64,000 nucleotides of DNA from a virus. Under the pieces are notes generated by a model, which ran no database searches, was not told the origin of the DNA, and saw only the letters and a program-made list of their open reading frames with translations. Positions 52,570 to 62,000 of this stretch are shown piece after piece; the first letter of the stretch is position 1, and every line of letters starts with the position of its first letter. The translations under genes were made by a program, and so were the position numbers. The stretch is taken from positions 1 through 64,000 of the IMG/VR virus record IMGVR_UViG_3300032285_000892, one strand, 5' to 3'.

Positions 52570-55500
52570 AATATTAAAAATTGCTGGTGTTAAGGACGAG
52601 AAAGAGTTCTACAAGAAATATCCTACAGAGGAGGCTTTCATGAAGAAGCATGGTCATAAGCTTAAGAAAGCTGTTGGCGGTGCTGAACTTGATGCTATTG
52701 ATTATATGAATAATGGTAGCATGCCTTTTGATAATCCTATTGATATTTCACAAAGTGCATTTGGTGGAATTGATAAGTTCATCAATAGTGATTTTGGTGC
52801 AACAGTAAATAATAAAAAAACTAAAAAAGGTTTTGATTGGAATAAATTAAATCAAATAAGTCCACAGCTAGGAACTATTGTAGGATCTATACAACAGATT
52901 AATCAAGATGAAAAAGATCTTAGGAATGCAGAAATGTATTCTAAGATCAGTGACCTTACACGCTTAGCTGCTTCCTCTAGACCAGAAAGAATACAAAAGA
53001 AATATGTACGTCCTGAAGATCAATTGAGTCAAACAGTTAGTCCTCTAGGTGTTGGTACAGACTATTTACAAGCAGCAAATGGTGCAGAGATTGCAAACTA
53101 TTATAACAGCCCCGATACAATTTATACAGATGGAGGATTTGAACCATTGAATGATAGTAATGTAAAGCAATACAAGAAAGGTGGTAAACTTAAAAAAGCA
53201 GCAAATGGATTTGATTGGTCTTCACTTTCTGGACAAGTAGGAGGTATTGGTGGAGCATTAGGTTCTGCCATAGGTGGAGGGAAAGGTAGAGGTGGAGCAT
53301 ACTCTCAACTTGGTTCTACTGTTGGTAGAGTTGCTGGATCTCTTCTTCCATTCCCAGGAGGAGACGTTCTTGGAGAATTTGCACTTGGAACAGTTGGTGG
53401 TATAATTGATGCTTCTGGTCAAAATAAAATGCAAAAGGCTGAAGATGCAATTAACAATAATTTAAATGCAGGGATTCTTCAATCAGGTGGACAAAATATA
53501 CAATCACAAAATAAGTCATTCATGAAACAAGGTGGATGGGTAAGTAATGATTGGCAGCCACAAGTAATTACAAAGTTTGGTGATCTTGATGTATCTCAAG
53601 TACATTCATTTGCTCATGATGGTATGCCTGAATATCGTGCAGGTGGACATCTTAAAGAATACACTCCTCCTACTGAAAGAGCTATGTATACAGATAGGGC
53701 TGAAGATGGTACACAAATGGCATTTGGTGGAGATGTTCGAGTTGGTAAAGGTTATATGAAACCATTATCAGATGATGTTTATGAAGCAGTTGGACCTTCT
53801 CATAAGAATGGAGGAATGCCTATTGTTAATGGTGATAATGAAGTGGAGATGGAAGGAAAGGAAACTATTAGAAAAACATATGGAGATGGTGGTCCTATGG
53901 ATGATGGGTCTATAACAATCTTTGGAAATAGAGTTATTAATAAACATGCTGCTGACTTTGTAGGAATTGATCCAAACAAGAAATATAAAACACAAAGTAA
54001 AGATATGGCTCTTGATCAAACTAAGTTTGAAAATAAGTCAACAAAGAACTTTGAATTAGCAAATAATATGAAGGCACTTAATAGCATTGATAAAATTGAA
54101 CAACAAACTTTATTACTCAATGGTAAACAATTTGCAAAGAAAGCAGAAGGCATTAAAGATAAATTAACAAAGCTAGCAATATATCAAAATGAAACAGATG
54201 ATATTGCTAAATCTGCAGGATTAGATATTAATGCATTTGATAAAGGTATCATGAAGCCTATTAAGCAAAGTGATAAAGCTGCGTTTGGTGCTAAGATGGA
54301 AACTGCTGCTGATGGTGCTAAGAAGCCTAAGTATGATCCTGAGTTTGAAAACTTCATTGATAAAGCTATGCAATTAGAGCAAGCTAATAGTTCTGCTGCT
54401 GGTGATTATCGTGGAGGTGCTTATAATTATGGAACAGCTAATAGAGATAATGGAGCTTATAATACTCCTGAGAAAGCAAAAGACTTCTACTACAAGAACT
54501 ATTGGTCTAAGGTGAAAGATCTTCCTGCAGGATTAAGAACTCGTGCTTTACAGATGGCTATTAACATGGGTGATCCTTATGGAGAACTTATGGTAGCTGC
54601 TGGTAAAATGAGTCTTGATGAAAGAAGAGGTACTGTAAAAGAACGTAAGGATAAAAGTATTACAGGCAATAAAGCTTGGGAAGCTAATAAAGCTGATATC
54701 ATTAAAGCATATAATGAAGATCCTCAAGGTTTCTTAGGTAAGTTAGATACTGAGCAAAATAGATATTATGATAGCTACATTGCTAATAATCCTTCTGATA
54801 TTAATAAAGATACACGTAAAGAGTTTTTTGATGACTATACAGGACTAGCACGTTTTGCTTCTCAAGATTATATACCTTCTAAGAATATAACTCCTATTGC
54901 TCAACCAGCTGCTGTCACTCCTATTAGTAGAACAAATACTCCTCCACCTATTCAATTAGGAGATTTTGAGGATCCAGGAATGCTACAACAGTTAATCCCT
55001 GAAACAAGATCTAATTCATTTATTCCAGCACCATCAAGAGTTCCTGTATCTGATCTTCCTACTTATGATACTACAGGATTACAACAAGGTATGATTCCTG
55101 AAGGGTCACGTAATGGATATATTCCTAATCTAGCAGATCAAATTTCTAAAGCTAGGTATGACCAAAGTGCTCAGAATACTACAATGCTAGATGATGTAAA
55201 AGTTGTAGCACCAATGGGCACAAGTGCACAATTTCCATCTCCTACAGATGAGGAAGGTAACTACTATATGCCTATAAGTGAACCCAATGGTTCTGGATTA
55301 GTTGATCCTAGAAATGCTGGATGGGATGGTACTGATGAATATCAATATAAATACCCATCTAATGATTCTAATCAAAAGCCTACTGTTCCTACTTCTAAAA
55401 CTAATAATTGGGGAAATGTATTAAATTCTGCATTATCTTCAGTGGCACCGTTCTTCCGTCCAGGTGTAGGTAAACCTTTGGATCCTTCACAATTAATGGG

Positions 55501-56173
55501 AGAAATGTATGCATTAGGTAATAATCAAATTGAGCCAGTACAAGCTCAATTATATAGCCCAATGTTACAAGCTCAACCATATAGAGTTAGCTTGCAAGAT
55601 CAATTAAATGAGGTGACAGCACAAACACGTGCTGCTGAGAGAATGGCACAAGGCAATCCTTCAGCATTAGCAATGATTGCTGCTCAAGGAGAACAAGCTA
55701 AGAGTAAGATATTAGGTGAGCAGTTCAGAATGAACCAAGCAGAATCATCTCGTGCTGCTGAAACTAATCGTGCACAATGGAATGATGCTCAACAAAAAAA
55801 CTTAGGAATCTTAGATCAACAATACGCAAGACAAGAAGAGTCTAAGAGTAAAACTAAAGCTCAAACAATTGAAGCATTGAAATCTATTTCTACTAAACAA
55901 GCTCAGAATAAGTATGAGAACTTGCAAGGAAACATTGCTGCAAACATGTACAACTATAGATTTACTCCTGAAGGTGTAGCATATAACTTAAATCCTCCTG
56001 CACAATTTAATCCGTATGGTGGTGTTGGTAAAACTGGAAAAGGTCAAATTCCTGAAGGCATGTCTCCGACTTGGGAATCAGATGATTCTGGAAATCCAGT
56101 ATTAAGTGGATACAAGAAAAAGAAAGAAACTGCTAGAAATGGTTCTCTTGTTAAAGCATTTAAAAATCTATAA
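52559..56173 (+). CDS. cargo protein with muramidase-like domain
   Basis: A 1204-residue protein with the crAss-like start KIAGVKDEKEFYKKYPTEEA (13-32 approximately; a known cargo family feature). It then has Gly-rich repeats (AVGGAELDAI, KKGGKLKKAANG, QGGWVSNDW, AGGHLKE). Residues about 590-763 resemble a GH108-type muramidase: a possible catalytic Glu607 (QLEQANSS), NYGTANRDNG and YYKNYWSKVKDLPAGLRTRA, then FLGKLDTEQNRYYDSYI. The C-terminal half is low-complexity, Gln-rich and ends basic (GSLVKAFKNL). It overlaps the previous gene by 11 bases. With the gene before it, it would form a virion wall-degrading pair. Enzyme call is inference. Confidence 0.6.
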   Translation: MKAKILKIAGVKDEKEFYKKYPTEEAFMKKHGHKLKKAVGGAELDAIDYMNNGSMPFDNPIDISQSAFGGIDKFINSDFGATVNNKKTKKGFDWNKLNQISPQLGTIVGSIQQINQDEKDLRNAEMYSKISDLTRLAASSRPERIQKKYVRPEDQLSQTVSPLGVGTDYLQAANGAEIANYYNSPDTIYTDGGFEPLNDSNVKQYKKGGKLKKAANGFDWSSLSGQVGGIGGALGSAIGGGKGRGGAYSQLGSTVGRVAGSLLPFPGGDVLGEFALGTVGGIIDASGQNKMQKAEDAINNNLNAGILQSGGQNIQSQNKSFMKQGGWVSNDWQPQVITKFGDLDVSQVHSFAHDGMPEYRAGGHLKEYTPPTERAMYTDRAEDGTQMAFGGDVRVGKGYMKPLSDDVYEAVGPSHKNGGMPIVNGDNEVEMEGKETIRKTYGDGGPMDDGSITIFGNRVINKHAADFVGIDPNKKYKTQSKDMALDQTKFENKSTKNFELANNMKALNSIDKIEQQTLLLNGKQFAKKAEGIKDKLTKLAIYQNETDDIAKSAGLDINAFDKGIMKPIKQSDKAAFGAKMETAADGAKKPKYDPEFENFIDKAMQLEQANSSAAGDYRGGAYNYGTANRDNGAYNTPEKAKDFYYKNYWSKVKDLPAGLRTRALQMAINMGDPYGELMVAAGKMSLDERRGTVKERKDKSITGNKAWEANKADIIKAYNEDPQGFLGKLDTEQNRYYDSYIANNPSDINKDTRKEFFDDYTGLARFASQDYIPSKNITPIAQPAAVTPISRTNTPPPIQLGDFEDPGMLQQLIPETRSNSFIPAPSRVPVSDLPTYDTTGLQQGMIPEGSRNGYIPNLADQISKARYDQSAQNTTMLDDVKVVAPMGTSAQFPSPTDEEGNYYMPISEPNGSGLVDPRNAGWDGTDEYQYKYPSNDSNQKPTVPTSKTNNWGNVLNSALSSVAPFFRPGVGKPLDPSQLMGEMYALGNNQIEPVQAQLYSPMLQAQPYRVSLQDQLNEVTAQTRAAERMAQGNPSALAMIAAQGEQAKSKILGEQFRMNQAESSRAAETNRAQWNDAQQKNLGILDQQYARQEESKSKTKAQTIEALKSISTKQAQNKYENLQGNIAANMYNYRFTPEGVAYNLNPPAQFNPYGGVGKTGKGQIPEGMSPTWESDDSGNPVLSGYKKKKETARNGSLVKAFKNL

Positions 56174-56215
56174 CTGAATTGATTATACAAGATTACTAAG
56201 TTTTGTTAGTCTTCA

Positions 56216-56245
56216 TTGTATATGTAATATTTTAAATTATATTTG
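56216..56245 (+). promoter_or_regulatory. Bacteroidota-type promoter
   Basis: TTG at 56216-56218, 19 bases, then TATATTTG at 56238-56245, the same sequence and spacing as at 20761-20790. It is 17 bases before the start of the cargo gene at 56262 and stands in the only gap (88 bases) of this late block, suggesting a separate transcription unit for the last cargo genes. Confidence 0.7.
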
Positions 56246-56261
56246 TTAATTATACTAACTC

Positions 56262-59063
56262 ATGGCTTCATTTACAGATTCCATATCGCAATTCAACCCC
56301 TACATACAACAGCTTCCTGTTGATATGATGACAAAGGTGGGCATGTATAAACAAGCTCAGTACGATCAGGGTGTGCAAAAAATTCAAGGATATATTGATA
56401 ACATCTCAGGATTAGATATTTCTAGACCTATTGATTCTCAATACTTAAATTCTAAGCTTAATGAATTAGGCGGTAAATTAAGAACAGTTGCTGCTGGAGA
56501 TTTTTCAAATCAGCAATTAGTCAACTCTGTTGGTGGTATGGCCGCACAGGTTATTAAAGATCCTCATATTCAATCTGCTGTATATTCAACTTCTAATATT
56601 AAAAAACAAGAAGAGGTAATGGATAAAGCTAGACAGAAAGGTGAACTAGCTCCAGAGAATGAAGACTTATATAATACAGAAAGAAACAAGTATTTAAATT
56701 CTACAGATTTAGGTGCAAAGTTTGATGGTAAATATATTCCTTATGTAGATGTATATAAGATCTTAAAAGAAGTTGCTGCAGATACAGGCATTGATGAGAG
56801 CATTATTCCACAGTTATTTGAAACAGATCGTAAAGGTGAGCTTGTAATGCAAAAGGTTAAGCAAGCTGATGGTAGTATTAAAGAACAACCCATCATGAAT
56901 CCTTTAATGGCAGAGAAACATCTTAAAGGTAAGTCTCCTGAGAAGATCTATCAAGCATTTGAGAACGCATTAACTCCTGCTGCAAGAAGACAATTAGCTA
57001 TTACAGGTATATATAAAAACAAAAGTTTAACTCCTGAACAACTTGTTCCTAGAGCTGCTGTTAAATACAATAAACATATTCAAGAAGTTTCATCTGAGAT
57101 TGATCAAATCAAACTAGCATTATATAATGAGGATAATGGTGATGATAAAAACTTAACAAAAGTACAAGATCTTGCTGAAGCATATCAGAATAGTAATAAG
57201 GTATTAGATAAACTTATTAGTGAAAGAGATAAAAATACTAACATTGATTATGTTACTAAAAATGCTGATGCTGTAAGAGCTGATCTTTATAGCACTGATT
57301 ATCTACAAGGCATTGCTAATCAAATGAAGAGTGTTGCTTCATGGACTGAATACAAAGTTAGTCCATTGCATACTATTCAAAACGATAATGATAACTTAGC
57401 TTTAAGAATTGAAGAAAAAGAAATAAGTATTAATCAATTCAATTACAAAAAACGTAGAGATATAATTGCTGATGAAAAATGGGCAGCAGAATATTATGCT
57501 AAGACTGGAATGACTCCTGATCAAGCAGCAAGACAAGCTGCAGGATTAGGTGCGCCAGGTACTATTTCAAAACCTTTAGTTATTGAAGGAAATGAAATTG
57601 GTATCAAACATGATTTTGAAAATGATTTTACAAATGATGTAGTTGCAACAAATCAACTTGGTTTACAATTAACAAAAGAATTTTATAAACAAGCTTTTCC
57701 TAATTTAAGTGATTCAGAAGTAGATAAAAAGATGTATAAAGATGCTGCTGCATCTGGTCAATCACTTGATCCAAATTCTGGAAAACAAAATTCCATGACT
57801 ACTTTTTATGCTAATAAAATGTTAGCTAAGTGGCAAAATCAAAAAGGAGGTATTCCTAAGAACATGCTTGAGTCAGTAAATGACTATAGTCAATTAGTTA
57901 AATCAGTTGCTGACAAAGGTAATTATATTCGAACTGTAGAAAAAAGAGCTCTTGAAGAAGCCAAGGCGTCAGGTATTGATGTTGAAAGTTATAAAAATGC
58001 AATAGCTACTGTAAAGCCTGCTATTATGAAAATAATTGATCCTAGTATTCCTCAAACAGGTATTGCAAAACGTAATAAATCTGTTGCATTGAGTAAAGAA
58101 GATGTAATAGATTTTACTAGAATAATTCCAGAACGCTTTAATGAGCTTGGTTCATTTACAATAGATGATGATCAAGAATCTGCTAAGAGACAAGCAATAA
58201 ATAGATTAAAGTTAAAGTTTGGAGATTTAGTTTTTTATCAATTAGCAGAAGATTTAACTGGTAAAAACTTTGATCCTAATTTTAAAGAACGTCTTAAATT
58301 TAATAAAGTTGCACTACAGTCAGGAGCCAATCCTGAAATAGATAGAGTAGGAGAGATATTACATGGTTCAAAAAATCTAGCTATATCAAAAATAATAGGA
58401 TCTACTTATGCTAAAGATGGTTACGTACCAGTCCCTGTATCTCATCCTATATTATCAGGTAAAGATAATGAAGGTGTTGTAACTGCTAAGCAAGCTGCTA
58501 TTATTGGTAAGTATCCAGAAGCTAATGAAATAGAAGGATATGATCAAGCAAAATATAATGAAGTGTTAGGTGGAAAAATAACAGGACGTTATGTAGATAT
58601 TAATATGGTGGGGGGAGTTCCTCAATATGATATGGTAACTGTTTCTGATAAAGGAACTGCTAAAGTTAGAATCAGTGCTGACGACTATGCATCATTAGGA
58701 TATAAGCCTTATAATAAAAATGAGACTCCTACAATGTTCCTTAATCTAAATGCTACTGGAACAACTAATAAGAAACCTTCATCAGATGCTCGTACAGATC
58801 GTACTACTGCAGAGTGGGGAGTTAGTCAATTTAAAAGAACAAAGAAATGGGATGTTGCTGGAGATATAGTTTCAGAACCAAGAAATCCTAATCTTGCTTA
58901 TGTAAAGTTATATGTATCAAAAAAAGGAAGTAATGAGGTCACTCCATATTTTATTCCAGTACAAAAGATTATAGATGGTAAATTAAATGTTGATTTGGTT
59001 AATACACCATTAACAATCACAGATGATTTTATTGATAACTTAGTAAAACAAAATAACAAGTAA
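56262..59063 (+). CDS. large cargo protein, crAss-like
   Basis: A 933-residue protein beginning MASFTDSISQFNPYIQQLPV, which I recognise as a typical start of a crAss-like cargo protein. The first 300 residues are helical with the conserved GMYKQAQYDQGVQKIQGYID and LNSKLNELGGKLRTVAAGDF. The rest is mixed with many Lys/Glu and a beta C-terminal part. Cargo proteins of this kind are packed in the tail/capsid interior and are thought to be ejected. It is preceded by its own promoter and its stop overlaps the next gene (TAATG). Confidence 0.7.
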   Translation: MASFTDSISQFNPYIQQLPVDMMTKVGMYKQAQYDQGVQKIQGYIDNISGLDISRPIDSQYLNSKLNELGGKLRTVAAGDFSNQQLVNSVGGMAAQVIKDPHIQSAVYSTSNIKKQEEVMDKARQKGELAPENEDLYNTERNKYLNSTDLGAKFDGKYIPYVDVYKILKEVAADTGIDESIIPQLFETDRKGELVMQKVKQADGSIKEQPIMNPLMAEKHLKGKSPEKIYQAFENALTPAARRQLAITGIYKNKSLTPEQLVPRAAVKYNKHIQEVSSEIDQIKLALYNEDNGDDKNLTKVQDLAEAYQNSNKVLDKLISERDKNTNIDYVTKNADAVRADLYSTDYLQGIANQMKSVASWTEYKVSPLHTIQNDNDNLALRIEEKEISINQFNYKKRRDIIADEKWAAEYYAKTGMTPDQAARQAAGLGAPGTISKPLVIEGNEIGIKHDFENDFTNDVVATNQLGLQLTKEFYKQAFPNLSDSEVDKKMYKDAAASGQSLDPNSGKQNSMTTFYANKMLAKWQNQKGGIPKNMLESVNDYSQLVKSVADKGNYIRTVEKRALEEAKASGIDVESYKNAIATVKPAIMKIIDPSIPQTGIAKRNKSVALSKEDVIDFTRIIPERFNELGSFTIDDDQESAKRQAINRLKLKFGDLVFYQLAEDLTGKNFDPNFKERLKFNKVALQSGANPEIDRVGEILHGSKNLAISKIIGSTYAKDGYVPVPVSHPILSGKDNEGVVTAKQAAIIGKYPEANEIEGYDQAKYNEVLGGKITGRYVDINMVGGVPQYDMVTVSDKGTAKVRISADDYASLGYKPYNKNETPTMFLNLNATGTTNKKPSSDARTDRTTAEWGVSQFKRTKKWDVAGDIVSEPRNPNLAYVKLYVSKKGSNEVTPYFIPVQKIIDGKLNVDLVNTPLTITDDFIDNLVKQNNK

Positions 59064-62000
59064 TGGCAGATCAATTACCAGAGCAATTAAAACCTGTAAA
59101 CTTAGCGGCATACATGCCTAGTAGAGTACCAGATCTTTCTGCACTAGTACAGAGTGGTAATGTTGGTGGAGGTGAGCCAGATTTAGATATTGCAAGTCAG
59201 TTTCAATCTCTTATATCTCAAAACTCTAGCAAAGGTAATCCTCTGCCTGTGGTCTCTGGTGGTGATGTAGATTTTTCTGGTCGTTACCCATTGTTCTATA
59301 CAGATAGAGACAATGAAGAAATGTATGCTCAAGCTCAAAGCTTTGGTGAAAAAGCATACAATGGTATTGCTAAGTTTACTGGTGTCACTACAGCAGCATT
59401 TCTTAATGGTACTGTTGGAGTAGTTGATGGTATATATAGTGCTATACATGATTGGGATGCTTCTAAGTTTTGGAAGAATGATACATCTATAGCTCTAAAT
59501 GATTGGACTAAGAATATGGAAGATTCTTACGCACATTATAAAACATTGCGTGAGAGAAACGGTAACTGGTGGGAGCCTGAGAATTTATTCACAGGTAATA
59601 TGTTCTTTGATAATATTGTAAAGAATTTAGGATACACTGTAGGTTCTATGGGAGCTGGAGTTGTCTGGGGAGGAGCATTGGGTCTTATTGGTAAAGCTGC
59701 AAAGTTATCTGCATATGGTACTGAAGCTGCTTCTATAGCAGATAGTATTATTGCTGAAGGTGCTATGACAGGAGATGCAGCATCTATTGCTTCTAGTTCA
59801 GCCAAACTTGATGGAGCATTATCTAGTTTCCAAGCTAAGCTTGGTAAAGCTATGTTAGGATCAAATAGAGCAATAGTTGCTGCTACAGGTACTGCTGGTG
59901 AAGCAGGCTTTGAAGCATTGAATAACTCTCAAGAATTCAGACAAAGAATGATTGATCAATTTAAAGCTACTCATGGTTATTCTCCTACAGAAGAAGATTT
60001 AAAAACAATTGATCAGTATGCTACTAGTGTTGGTAACTATAGCTGGTTAGCTAATTCAGCTTTGTTAACTGCTACTAACTATATCCAACTTCCTAAGATA
60101 TTCTCATCTACATTCAAAGGTGAAAGATCTATTGCCAACACAATGCTCAGTGAAGGTAAGTGGGTATCTTCTTTAGCTGATAAAGGTATTGGAAAGTTTG
60201 CAACTAAGGCAAAGAACGTTGCTGGTTTATTCTTTGCTAAATCAGAAGCATTTGAAGAAGGTGCACAGTTTGCTATTCAAACTGGTACACAAAATTACTT
60301 TGATAAAAAATACAAAGGTGAAGGTGCATCTATTCTTAATGATGCAATTGGACATGGTATTAAAGAAGCAGTAAGCACAGATGAAGGTTTATTAAATATC
60401 TTTCTTGGTGGTTTCTCTGGAGGTATGTCCATGGCTTATGGTAATATCAAACAAAGAGGAGTAACAGGATATGGTGGTCAAGAAGCTAAACTTAGAAACG
60501 AAGCTCTTGGTGCTTGGAAAGATTCAATGCTTACTGATAAACTTAAAGCATCTGTCAATGATATCAGGATTGCTGAAGCTGTACAAGAAGAAAGGAAGCA
60601 GGCTATTATTGATAACGACATTCAATTAGCTAAAGATAAAGAGTTTGATTACGCACATACATTTATCAGATCTCGTTTGAGATATGGTGCTAAAGAAGCT
60701 ATCGATGCAGAAATTGCTGACTTAAAGCAACGTGCTATAACTGATTTCATCAAGTTACAGACAGAAGGTATAGCTGCTAATACAGATACAAAAGAAGCAT
60801 TCTTAAATCGTTTAGAAACAGTTCAGCAACAAGCTAATGATGCTGCTAAGTTAAAAGAAGCTCTTGATGTTAAATACAAAGGCATTGTTGATCCTACTAC
60901 AGGCAAACGTGCATACTCAGATGCTACTCTTGAGAAGTTATTATATGCTGGATCTAAGATCTCAGATTACAATAGACGTATCCCTCAACTAGATCAATCA
61001 TTAGCTTCTTATGGAATCAGTACAACTGATGCATTAACTGAAGTGGTAGATACAGGAACTCTTTCTAAGGAAACTCAGGATGAGGTAATGAATGCTATTC
61101 AATCATTAACTAAATCTGGTATAGATTCTGATATTCAAGATACACTTACTACAGACTTCAACGACATGATGAAGCTTGGTGTATTAAGAAAGAAGTTCTT
61201 AGAAGAATACAACAACCTTAAAACTACTCCTGAGAAGTTTGATAAACTAGATGAGAAGGCTGAAGAAGATAATAAGCCAGTAGATGAGAATGCTCCTAAA
61301 GAAGTTGTAACATACAAGAACGAAGAAGGAGAAGATGCTACACTTGATACTAATGAAGAGTATTACATTGGTACAGAAGCTAAGAACCGTAAAGATAAAA
61401 CTGTTTATAGCTTCAAGAAGTTTACAGTATTGGGTGAGAATGAAGACGGTACCATTAAGGTTAAGACTGACGAAGGCGAAATAAAAAGTATTGACAAATC
61501 TTGGTTTACTGATAATGGTAAATACTTAGGTAAGACTAGTGATGTTAAAGCTGATCCAAAGAAAAGATTCTTTTTAAATAATAGAAACACTGTTTACACT
61601 TTTAACTTTGGTAAAGATAAAGGTGGAGAAGTAAATGGACGATTGAGATATTCTGAGAAAGAAGGAGTATTAGAATTTGTTTATCTAGATAAGAAAGGAA
61701 AAGAAAGATCTCTTGAAGTTACAGGTGATCAGTTTACACCTAAGCCAGGATATAAGCAAGCAATCATTCGTGCAACAGCAGTAATGTCCCCATTACAAAA
61801 AGCTTCAGAAGAAGAGTTCATTGCAGATTCTAAAAACGATCCTCGTGTATTAGAAAAAATTGCAAAACGTGCTGCCTTGTTAGAGACATTCTTTGATGAG
61901 ATGGCTGAGAATCTTGCTAAGACTAAACGTATGGTTGAGTCTAAGAAAAGAGAACTCAACAAAACAGTAGAGAAGATCAAAGGTTTAAGAAAAACAGTGG

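Noticed and set aside
56190-56211. ACTAA/TTAGT hairpin behind the muramidase-like gene as a terminator
   Set aside because: Only five base pairs and no T-tract; probably chance in AT-rich sequence.
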